Assembly (NCBI RefSeq): GCF_036323495.1
Contig: NZ_AP028947.1
Span: 744,001-808,000 of the forward strand
Reading direction: 5' to 3'
DNA: 64,000 nt
Source: Limnobacter thiooxidans
GTDB taxonomy: Bacteria > Pseudomonadota > Gammaproteobacteria > Burkholderiales > Burkholderiaceae_B
Positions 38,402 through 45,689 of this stretch are shown here, one piece after another. Both the position numbers and the translations under genes were made by a program. Each line of letters starts with the position of its first letter. The first letter of the stretch is position 1. Below the pieces are notes generated by a model. It was not told where the DNA came from. It did no database searches and saw only the letters and a program-made list of their open reading frames with translations.

Positions 38402-39803
38402 AATTGTTTACGTCGATCTGGACGGCACGCTGAGTCCATCGGATGTCTTGCTGGAATGCTGTTTGCTCTTGCTCAAGCAAAACATTTTTTATGCATTCCC
38501 CATGCTGTGGTGGGCTTTACAGGGTGCCTGGGTTTTCAAGACCGAAGTCAGCAAACGTGTTGACCCGGTACTGGACCATCTGCCCATTAATCCTGCTGTA
38601 CTCGAGCGTTTGAATCAGTTGAAGTCAGCGGGGCATGTGCTGGTGCTTGCCAGTGCCAGTGTGTATCGCGATGTTCAAAAGGTGGCTGCGCGCCTGGGCC
38701 TCTTTGACCGGATTATCGCCAGTCAGGATTCCAATTTGAAGGGGCTGCGCAAGTTGCAAGCCATTCGGGCAGACAGCCACGGTCAGCCATTTGTGTACTT
38801 TGGTGATTCGGTGGTGGATATTCCGGTTTGGAAGCAGGCTGCCGTGGCTTTTGGCGTCAACACCTCGGCGGGGACACGTGCAAAAGCGGCAGCCGCCGGT
38901 GTGTCTCTGAATCGGATTGATTCAAATCGCGGCGGTTTCAAGGTTTGGTTAAAGGCCATGCGTTTACAGCAGTGGGCCAAAAATGGTTTGCTGTTTTTAC
39001 CCCTGATTGCAGCACATGAATTGAACCCGGTGTTGTGGCTGACCATGCTGTGGGGCTTTGTCGCGTTCGGGTTGGTAGCTTCGGCCACCTACATCTGGAA
39101 TGATTTGATGGATCTGAGTGCGGATCGACAACACCCGCGCAAACGACACAGACCCATGGCCAGCGGCGCCTTGTCGATTGTGAAAGCGTTCCTGTTCATG
39201 AAAGCGCTCGGCTTGTTCGGCTTTGCGCTGGCGTTCTGGGCGGTGGGCTGGCAATTTACCCTGGTTCTTCTGATTTACACCGTGGTTACCCTGCTGTACA
39301 CCTTTGTGTTCAAACGCACGGCGTTTGTTGATGTGCTTCTGCTGGCCCTGTTGTACACGGTTCGGGTCATAGCGGGTGGGGTTGGAACGGGCATTGAGCT
39401 GTCGAGCTGGTTGCTGGCTATTTCGCTGTTCGTGTTTCTAAGTCTCGCTTTGGTCAAGCGCTGTGCGGAGCTTGAGTTTCTCCAACTGGAGGGGACGCAA
39501 CCGCAGGGGCGGGGTTACCGGATGAGCGATCTCAGCTACCTGGTGTCAATGGGCATATCCAGCGGTTTTGTGGCTGTTCTGGTGCTTGCACTTTATGTGG
39601 ACAGCCAGAACGGCAACATGCTGTACAACACGCCCGAATACCTGTGGGGTGTTTGCCCCTTGTTTCTGTACTGGTTGATGCGCATCTGGATACTGACTTC
39701 CCGGAAGGAAATGATTGATGATCCAGTGCACTTTGCCATTCATGATCGCATCAGTTGGGGGTTCGTGATTGCTGTAGCCGTGCTGGTGTTTTTGGCCTCC
39801 TGA
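38391..39803 (+). CDS. HAD phosphatase-UbiA prenyltransferase fusion
   Basis: A 470-residue two-domain membrane protein. Residues 1-170 are a HAD phosphatase (DLDGTLSPSDVLLE with Asp9/Asp11; LVLASASVYRDVQ; YFGDSVVDIPVW). Residues 185-470 are a UbiA-type polyprenyltransferase with eight or nine membrane helices and the Asp-rich motif NDLMDLSADRQHPRKRHRPMASG. The prenyltransferase resembles decaprenyl-phosphate phosphoribosyltransferases. It could attach phosphoribose to polyprenyl phosphate, with the HAD part removing the 5-phosphate (inference). The start at 38391 has the strongest protein fit. Confidence 0.87.
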   Translation: MSKPIVYVDLDGTLSPSDVLLECCLLLLKQNIFYAFPMLWWALQGAWVFKTEVSKRVDPVLDHLPINPAVLERLNQLKSAGHVLVLASASVYRDVQKVAARLGLFDRIIASQDSNLKGLRKLQAIRADSHGQPFVYFGDSVVDIPVWKQAAVAFGVNTSAGTRAKAAAAGVSLNRIDSNRGGFKVWLKAMRLQQWAKNGLLFLPLIAAHELNPVLWLTMLWGFVAFGLVASATYIWNDLMDLSADRQHPRKRHRPMASGALSIVKAFLFMKALGLFGFALAFWAVGWQFTLVLLIYTVVTLLYTFVFKRTAFVDVLLLALLYTVRVIAGGVGTGIELSSWLLAISLFVFLSLALVKRCAELEFLQLEGTQPQGRGYRMSDLSYLVSMGISSGFVAVLVLALYVDSQNGNMLYNTPEYLWGVCPLFLYWLMRIWILTSRKEMIDDPVHFAIHDRISWGFVIAVAVLVFLAS

Positions 39804-39814
39804 ACCGGAATTGC

Positions 39815-41371
39815 ATGATGCAGAACATTCTTTCAATGTCCGCTGACAAGCTGGAATTGCCGCTGAATCAGGCAAAAAAGGTTTTTGTGTGCACCGTGCT
39901 GGTGACTGCGGTCATCAAACTGTGGCTGGCGTGGTTTTTTCCAATGACCGGGGATGAAGCGTTTTTCCACCTGTGGTCGACGGATCTGAATTGGGGGTAT
40001 TACGACCACCCCCCCATGATCGGCTGGTGGCTCTGGGCGCTTGGTCACCTTGGTGATTCGCCAATTGTTGTTCGCAGTCTGACCCTGTTGTTGACCACCG
40101 TCATTGCCCTGGGCATTGTGTTCCTTGCCCGCGACCTGCTGTCCAAGGAACACGAGGCCCGCGCCTGGCTTGCGGGTGCAGTGTATCTCTCGATGCCCGT
40201 GTCGTGGTTTGCTGTGTTTGTTACCACCGACACGCCACTGATTTTCTTCATGGGTTTGGCCATTTTTACCTATACCCGTGCGATTCGGGCTGAATCGGGA
40301 ACTGGCATATTTCTCGCTGGGTGCTTTTTGGGGCTGGCTTTCCTGTCCAAGTATTTTGCGGTGCTGTTGGGCTTTGCCTTTGGTTTTCACTTGCTGTTTC
40401 ACAAGCAACGTTTCAAGTACCTGTTCCTGTTGTTGGCGGGGGTCATGCCTTTTGCCAGTATCAACATTGGATACAACCTGCACAACTGCTGGAACAACAT
40501 CATGTTCAATCTGATCAACCGGCACGAAGACGCCCGGCTGGGTTGGGGGACAGTACTGACCTATCTGGGGATGATGGTCTACTTGATTACTCCATGGGCG
40601 TTGTGGCGTTTGATCAAGGGCGCCCGTATCTGGGGCCGGGAAGGTGCATTGGCTTTTGCACTGTTGGTGCCGCTGACGTTGTTCTTGCTGGTGTCACTTG
40701 AAAAAACAGTGGGCCTGCATTGGGTGCTGGGTTTTTTGCCAGTCGCTTTTGTGTTGCTCGCTTTGTGTACCCCAGGTGCCTGGCTAAAGCGGTTTGTGGG
40801 TTTCAACGCGGTGCTGTCGGTGCCACATCTTGTGGTGTTTGGTTTGCTGATGCATGCAGGCGTGTCTGTATGGCCCAAGAAAGACTTTCAGGAAGATGTC
40901 TTGTTTCACCGGGAAATGCCCGCAATTCTTGCCGAGTTGACGCGCGACATGCCCAGCGACGGCGTGTTGACCACAGTGGCTTATTCCCCTGCTGCCCTGA
41001 TGACCTACCACTATGGTCAGGTGGTACCCGTGTTTGGGCCCGGCAAGTACCACGCCCGAAATGACGACACCTTCGTGGACTGGCGGCAAATGGATGGGAA
41101 ATCGATCCGGATTGTGGCCAAGGCCAAGCCAATAGACCCTGGTTTGTATTCTGCGTATCTGAGCAACACACGTGTGAGCAATGTGGTGGTGCAAGGGGTA
41201 CCCTTTACCATCGTGGATGGCAGTGACTTCAATTACCAGCGATTCCGGGATGTGGTGTTGCGGGAAGCTGTGGACAAGTACTACCAGATCCCAACGATAT
41301 TGCCGGTGCTGGACTGTCCGTTTGCGCGAAAGTACGGGTTTGAGGCGGAATGCCGAATTGCGAAGCCTTGA
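39815..41371 (+). CDS. GT39/ArnT-like polyprenyl-phosphate sugar transferase
   Basis: A 518-residue GT-C membrane protein with about ten helices. The N-terminal catalytic loop FPMTGDEAFFHLWSTDLNWGYYDHPPMIGWW carries the acidic residue and DHPP motif of family 39 (PMT/ArnT). A periplasmic C-terminal domain of about 150 residues follows. It moves a sugar from a polyprenyl phosphate carrier to a periplasmic acceptor. The ATG at 39815 lies 11 bp after the UbiA fusion, which may make its lipid-linked donor (inference). The acceptor is unknown. Confidence 0.85.
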   Translation: MMQNILSMSADKLELPLNQAKKVFVCTVLVTAVIKLWLAWFFPMTGDEAFFHLWSTDLNWGYYDHPPMIGWWLWALGHLGDSPIVVRSLTLLLTTVIALGIVFLARDLLSKEHEARAWLAGAVYLSMPVSWFAVFVTTDTPLIFFMGLAIFTYTRAIRAESGTGIFLAGCFLGLAFLSKYFAVLLGFAFGFHLLFHKQRFKYLFLLLAGVMPFASINIGYNLHNCWNNIMFNLINRHEDARLGWGTVLTYLGMMVYLITPWALWRLIKGARIWGREGALAFALLVPLTLFLLVSLEKTVGLHWVLGFLPVAFVLLALCTPGAWLKRFVGFNAVLSVPHLVVFGLLMHAGVSVWPKKDFQEDVLFHREMPAILAELTRDMPSDGVLTTVAYSPAALMTYHYGQVVPVFGPGKYHARNDDTFVDWRQMDGKSIRIVAKAKPIDPGLYSAYLSNTRVSNVVVQGVPFTIVDGSDFNYQRFRDVVLREAVDKYYQIPTILPVLDCPFARKYGFEAECRIAKP

Positions 41372-41397
41372 AAGGTTTTGTTGCGCAGGCTTTGCTC

Positions 41398-41579
41398 AGT
41401 GTTCGTTTGTTGCTCATCTCGCCTTGGACAAGGCTGATTTCCCGTCTTCATGATTCTGGCTTGGGGAATGCGAAACGCAAAAGCGTCTTCGCATCGATTG
41501 CTAGCGCAATCGCCCCGCGCTGCGAATCAGCCGGGAAGCCTTGCCCTGAATCGGCAAGATGATGCAGCAAACGAACACT
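41398..41579. repeat. Branched palindromic element E1
   Basis: A 182-bp imperfect palindrome in the convergent gap. Pairs from outside in: AGTGTTCGTTTG (41398-41409) with CAAACGAACACT (41568-41579); CATCT with AGATG; AAGGCT with AGCCTT; TTCCCG with CGGGAA; TGATTC with GAATCA; GGGG with CCCC (41463-41466 / 41513-41516). At the apex are two hairpins: one at 41470-41492 (arms GCGAAACGC, loop AAAA, one bulge) and CGATTGC-TAGC-GCAATCG at 41495-41512. No protein is encoded. Confidence 0.75.
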
Positions 41580-41591
41580 TCCCCTAGGCTG

Positions 41592-41695
41592 CGAACTTTC
41601 GCCGGTTAATGGGCTGGTGATCCAATGAAAGCCGCAATCCGCGCTAAGCGAGTCGCGGGCGTAGCCCCTTCACGTTTGCGAAGGCAGTATTGCCC
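41592..41695. repeat. Possible weaker palindromic element between E1 and E2
   Basis: CTGC, TTCGC and GGGCT on the left can pair in order with AGCCC, GCGAA and GCAG on the right, enclosing CCGCG-N10-CGCGG (41639-41658). The pairing is patchy. It may be a decayed member of the same family or chance. Confidence 0.35.
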
Positions 41696-41700
41696 TCGCA

Positions 41701-41839
41701 CCGCCATTCAGAAAGCCTGCCTTTTTTGAATTCACACGCGACGTTCGGCTGCAAGCCGACACTGGGTTCGGCCGTGTGTTTTGCCGAACCCGGTGAGTGA
41801 GTGTGAACTTCAAATAAGGGAAATACAGGCTTTCGGCGG
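41701..41839 (+). repeat. Branched palindromic element E2
   Basis: Outer pairs: CCGCC/GGCGG, GAAAGCCTG (41711-41719)/CAGGCTTTC (41826-41834), and TTTGAATTCACAC with GTGTGAAC-TTCAAA (one bulge). Inside are two hairpins: TCGGCT-GCA-AGCCGA (41745-41759) and GGGTTCGGC-N10-GCCGAACCC (41764-41791; loop CGTGTGTTTT). Positions 41731-41761 match element E3, reversed, at 29 of 31 bases. The orientation sign follows the E2 strand. Confidence 0.85.
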
Positions 41840-41851
41840 AAGAGGGTATGA

Positions 41852-41978
41852 GCCTTTGCAATCGATAGAAAACGTGTGCGCCTTGCAAACGATAGAAAAG
41901 GCATGCGCCTTGCGAACGAACGAAAGGGCATGCGCCAGAGCAGACGAGCAAAAAAGTGCGCCAGCACAGACGGGTCGC
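41852..41978 (+). repeat. Degenerate 27-bp tandem repeats
   Basis: Four full units and one partial unit start at 41852, 41880, 41907, 41934 and 41960, with lengths 28, 27, 27, 26 and 19. Each begins GCC and ends (T)GC, with a purine-rich middle (CGATAGAAAA-like). Units two and three are the most alike. The array touches the stop codon of the next gene. There are no spacers, so it is not a CRISPR array. Confidence 0.75.
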
Positions 41979-41979
41979 T

Positions 41980-42948
41980 TTAAGGTTTCGGCTCTTCGAT
42001 CCGCTGCCACTTCAATTCCCCTTCCAGCAAACTGGTTTTGTCACTACCCTTCAGTTTGACTGGCACGGCCCACTCCCCAGTTTGACTGGCCTTTTTCGGC
42101 TTGGCATCCAGTCTGGGCTCTGCATAGGTGATAGTGCCTGTTTCAGATACTTTTACCCAACCTGAGTCGGCTACCGGTGTATAAAAAAGCTCGGTCTGCT
42201 TGGCCCAAGGGTGCTTGCTGTCCAGCCACACTCCATCTTCACGAAGCTCCAGAAAAGGTTGACCTTTGGTGTCGAGAACCTGAAAGTCACCTTCAGCCGT
42301 GGCCAGTCGGCTCAGCATGAACATGTTACCGCTCAGCCCGGGGACCATGGCGTTCAGCCCTTCCGGTATGTTTTCCGTGCGCAGGTTTGGGCGCCAATAA
42401 CCTGTCATTGGCGTGGGCTCTCGCCGCTCAATTCGAACATTCAACGGTTTGCCGTTGACGCGGAGGCCCAGATTGAAGTGCGCCATTTCTTCATTCAGCA
42501 ATCGCGGGTCATACCAACCATAGCCGGGCTGCTGATCCAGCAGCACCCAGTTGGGTTTGGGCGCTGGTTTTGTCTTGAGTCGGTCGGGAACAGGTCCACC
42601 ACCGGGTTGGCGGGATCGATGCCAGCCTGTTGCGTTAAGGTCAGCAAATAACTTGTTGCCATCGAATCGAAGAAACGCGCGTTTGTCCTCGCCGAGAATC
42701 TCAATTTTCTGCTGGCCGTCTGTTGACATTGCAAATTGGTAGGCAGTGCTTTTAACAACCTGAAGCGAAACTCCTGCGGGTAGTTTGGCCTTGAGGCTAA
42801 CTGCTGGAATTCCCCCTTCGTCGCCATGTTCAGCATGGGCGAGCGCGGGTTCGCTGTAGAAAGGAGCGTAAATTGTGAGGGCTGAGAAGAAAAACGCCAG
42901 GCCGAGGCCTAGCGTTTTCTTCACCCAGTTCGCTTTAACGATGGGCAT
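41980..42948 (-). CDS. Exported protein of unknown function, partner of the copper-radical oxidase
   Basis: A 322-residue protein with a clear signal peptide (LGLGLAFFFSALTIYAPF...ALA) leaving a mature start near HAEHGDEGG, which is rich in His and acidic residues. The body has GWHRSRQPGGGPVPDR, WVLLDQQPGYGWYDPRL, RIERREPTPMTGYWRP and a repeated beta-rich end (DGVWLDSKHPW). I do not recognise the family. It is 18 bp downstream of the oxidase gene and almost surely in its operon, so a role in copper loading, folding or electron transfer for the oxidase is possible (inference). Confidence 0.7.
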   Translation of the reverse strand: MPIVKANWVKKTLGLGLAFFFSALTIYAPFYSEPALAHAEHGDEGGIPAVSLKAKLPAGVSLQVVKSTAYQFAMSTDGQQKIEILGEDKRAFLRFDGNKLFADLNATGWHRSRQPGGGPVPDRLKTKPAPKPNWVLLDQQPGYGWYDPRLLNEEMAHFNLGLRVNGKPLNVRIERREPTPMTGYWRPNLRTENIPEGLNAMVPGLSGNMFMLSRLATAEGDFQVLDTKGQPFLELREDGVWLDSKHPWAKQTELFYTPVADSGWVKVSETGTITYAEPRLDAKPKKASQTGEWAVPVKLKGSDKTSLLEGELKWQRIEEPKP

Positions 42949-42966
42949 TGTTATTCAACTCTCCGT

Positions 42967-45246
42967 TCAAGCACCATGCTTCAACATGAAGCTGACTGAC
43001 TTGGATGGCAGCAGAGAACCATCGGCCTGCTTGGTGCGGGCAAACACCATGTAGGAGCCTTGTGGTAGCACGGCGGCCTGATTCGGGATGTTGAAAGACA
43101 CGTTGTTGCCATTGATGGTCAACTGGGCTTTCGGAATCACCACGGTGCGCTGATCTGCATCGGTCAAGTGGGTTGTCACGGTGTGACGAACCAAGGTGAA
43201 CGAATCAATCTTGCTCATGTCTGTGCCCGGCGCCATCTGCATGGTGACCTGCTGACCTTTCATGAACTGGCGCAACATGGTTTTGCCATCTCCCGCCGGA
43301 GTCGAATTGCCGCCTGAGAAGCCAACCAGGGTTGGACGATTCGGGTTGGTGACGTAGGGTGGTGAATAAATTTCGAACGATGGATCACGTCCGTCATTGG
43401 GTGAAAATCCAAACGCTGCGAGGTTGATGTTTTTCAGGTAGAGGGTTGAAATCGGGGCATGGCCACCAATCAATACCCGACCGTCTTGCATCAGCAAAGC
43501 TGTGTTGTGGTAAGTGCGCGGATTGTTGGCTACAGCCATCTGTGTCCACTTCTTGGTCACCGGGTTGAAGCGTTCGGCCGTTTTGCGCGGGAACTCAATA
43601 CCAGGTGCAACAACACCATCGCGGTCACCACCGCTGAACACCATCACTGAGTCATCAGGCATCAGAACACCTGAACCGTACCACCGTGTCTCATTCAGTG
43701 AGCCGGTCACTTCACTTTCATAGGTGGTGATTTTGTCGCCATCAGTTTTCACCGTGTCGATGCGTGACGATGCAACAGCCACATATCCACCTGGCGATGC
43801 TGCACCGACCAGCGGAAGTACACCGCCCGCCGTCAGGAAACTGGCGTCTTTGTACTGCCCCTGTGCATTGGGGCGCAGCGGCATCATGATGGAGAATGTG
43901 GATCCGCGCATGCCCGCACCCACGACCTTTTGCAACAGCTGTTCAGGGTTGCTGGTGGTCAGTGTACCTAGCAATTTCTGCAAGGCCTGTGGGCTTTTTG
44001 TCGGTACGCTGGTCAATGTCTTTGTCAGTGCGCTCATTGCTGCATTGGGCGCTGTCAACGGGTTCAGGATCTGTGTCAAAGACTCAAGTCCTGCATCGCT
44101 GAATTTCAACGGGAAACCTGCATAAGCCAGATCAGACCAGGTTTGGTTGGCCGGGTTGTAGGTCGCCGAAATGTTCCACAAAGGCTGGTCATAGGACTGG
44201 CCAAAAGGGTTGAATGCCTGTCCACCTGCGTTGTAATACACGTGGCCGTTGGGCAACAGGTGCAGACGGGGGTACAGGGGCAGTGACCGCTGGGCCGCCT
44301 GTCCATTCACAGTCCACTTGTTGGCAACCGGGTCATACGTTTCGGTTTGCACCACATTGCGACCGCTTTGTTCAGGTGCTTGTGGATAAATGGGCTTCAA
44401 CAGCTTGGTCACACCACTGGCCACGAACATTTTGCTGTCAGGCAATGTGATCAGCGCGGGGTACCAACGGCCAAAATTCATGTCAGCCATTTGGCTCCAC
44501 ATGTTGGTGTTGGGGTTGTACACACGGCTATTTTTCAGGCCTTCGAGTTCTGTCAAGCCATAACCGATCAAGTTGCTACCGGGTTCGCTGTAATAGGCGG
44601 TGCCGCCTACAGCCATGATTCGGCCATCTGCCAGCATGGCCACGTCGGCACAGAACAGGGCGCCGTCTGCGCTGTTGGTTTCCTTGTTGGTCAGGCCAAG
44701 TCCGGGCAGCAGTTCGGTAATTTCATATCCGTCTGGGTTCGCACCAGAGTCCACGTCGATTGGACGAGTCCACATGACCTGTTCATTTGCTGGCCTGGTT
44801 GTACTCAAGGTATCAGGAATACGCATGACCCGCGTTTGGTCATTGATGGCCTTTTGTCCAAAGTCGACCAGAATGCTGAATTCGAAGTCCTCAGTGCCTT
44901 CCAGTGCATTGAAATACAGGAAGTCGCCGTTGGGCAGCATGGAAATTGTGCCGGCTGCGGGTTTGCATCGAAGTTTTCCGTTTGGACCAATGCCTTCGCA
45001 CTTGTTGTCAGTGCGGAAGCCTTTCAGGTCTGGATTGTTGTCGTTGGCGACTGAACGTTCATAGACAAATGGTTCGGAGAAAGGCTTGGTGAATGAGCCT
45101 TTTTGACCTTCTGGGGCAACTCCCTTGCTGGAGCTGACCGGGTTGAATTTGGCGCCGATCAGATCATCCAATAGGCCGGCTTGTACGGGCAGTGCAGATC
45201 CCAATCCGATGGCGATTACTGCAGTTAGTTTATTCAGCTTGAACAC
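42967..45246 (-). CDS. Secreted copper-radical oxidase, galactose/glyoxal oxidase-like (AA5)
   Basis: A 759-residue exported protein (signal ending PVQA). Kelch-type blades fill residues 95-620; the end (about 630-759) is the galactose-oxidase E-set domain (DUF1929). All five cofactor residues can be placed: C199 (ALFCADVAML) and Y262 (GRWYPALITL) for the Tyr-Cys crosslink, Y579-H580 (RTYHNTALLMQDGRV), and H693 (THLTDADQR). An Ala/Thr-rich insert at 385-447 is unusual. It would oxidise an alcohol or aldehyde and make H2O2. The GTG start at 45246 has AGGAGG nine bases upstream. Confidence 0.87.
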   Translation of the reverse strand: MFKLNKLTAVIAIGLGSALPVQAGLLDDLIGAKFNPVSSSKGVAPEGQKGSFTKPFSEPFVYERSVANDNNPDLKGFRTDNKCEGIGPNGKLRCKPAAGTISMLPNGDFLYFNALEGTEDFEFSILVDFGQKAINDQTRVMRIPDTLSTTRPANEQVMWTRPIDVDSGANPDGYEITELLPGLGLTNKETNSADGALFCADVAMLADGRIMAVGGTAYYSEPGSNLIGYGLTELEGLKNSRVYNPNTNMWSQMADMNFGRWYPALITLPDSKMFVASGVTKLLKPIYPQAPEQSGRNVVQTETYDPVANKWTVNGQAAQRSLPLYPRLHLLPNGHVYYNAGGQAFNPFGQSYDQPLWNISATYNPANQTWSDLAYAGFPLKFSDAGLESLTQILNPLTAPNAAMSALTKTLTSVPTKSPQALQKLLGTLTTSNPEQLLQKVVGAGMRGSTFSIMMPLRPNAQGQYKDASFLTAGGVLPLVGAASPGGYVAVASSRIDTVKTDGDKITTYESEVTGSLNETRWYGSGVLMPDDSVMVFSGGDRDGVVAPGIEFPRKTAERFNPVTKKWTQMAVANNPRTYHNTALLMQDGRVLIGGHAPISTLYLKNINLAAFGFSPNDGRDPSFEIYSPPYVTNPNRPTLVGFSGGNSTPAGDGKTMLRQFMKGQQVTMQMAPGTDMSKIDSFTLVRHTVTTHLTDADQRTVVIPKAQLTINGNNVSFNIPNQAAVLPQGSYMVFARTKQADGSLLPSKSVSFMLKHGA

Positions 45247-45331
45247 GTGTCATCTCCTCCTGGCAAGCTTTTATGTCGGGAAAGGAGATATGTTGTCACG
45301 GGGTGCCACCAGTCTCCTTTCTTTTTCTTGT

Positions 45332-45372
45332 TAACAGCTGTTACTGTTCAGATGCATTTTTAGATGCATTTC
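45332..45372. promoter_or_regulatory. Palindrome and direct repeats upstream of the oxidase gene
   Basis: TAACAGCTGTTA (45332-45343) is a perfect dyad. Next to it AGATGCATTT occurs twice, at 45350-45359 and 45362-45371, 12 bp apart, on one face of the helix. They lie 86-126 bp before the oxidase start and could be activator or repressor sites. Confidence 0.4.
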
Positions 45373-45497
45373 TCTAAAAAATAATAACCGTGATTATGGT
45401 TTTGTACAATCGTTGTTTTACTATTTTTGTTATGTAATTTGACGAATGAGTGGGGGGAGATGAGGCGCTTTGAACTGAAGTTGGCGGCAGACAAATG

Positions 45498-45531
45498 AAA
45501 AAACCCCTCAGCTTTCACTGAGGGGTTTTTT
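45498..45531 (-). terminator. Rho-independent terminator of tRNA-Met
   Basis: CCCCTCAG-CTTTCA-CTGAGGGG with six A residues on the left and six T on the right, four bases from the tRNA 3' end. It works on the minus strand for the tRNA transcript. Confidence 0.88.
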
Positions 45532-45534
45532 GTT

Positions 45535-45611
<77 letters not shown>

Positions 45612-45621
45612 GAAGACCAAG

Positions 45622-45627
45622 AGTATA
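45622..45627 (-). promoter_or_regulatory. Probable -10 element for tRNA-Met
   Basis: TATACT on the minus strand, 11 bp before the first tRNA base and preceded by GGT. The spacing suits a tRNA start site. No clear -35 was found. Confidence 0.4.
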
Positions 45628-45689
45628 ACCGAGCTTTCTTAAAAAAAGAAGGGGAATTGTCACTCCTTGCGCAGTCTTTGTGTGTTGAA

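Noticed and set aside
41701..41839. Integron attC site
   Set aside because: There is no pair of GTTRRRY/RYYYAAC core sites and no integrase or cassette gene; the fold is branched rather than a single attC hairpin.
41644..41967. Open frames of about 90-107 codons on both strands across E2 and the 27-bp repeats
   Set aside because: They translate the palindromes and repeats (for example VGLQPNVACE from the conserved hairpin); no ribosome site and no coding pattern. The DNA structure explains them better.
41852..41978. CRISPR array
   Set aside because: Units are contiguous and degenerate, without unique spacers, and no cas genes are present.
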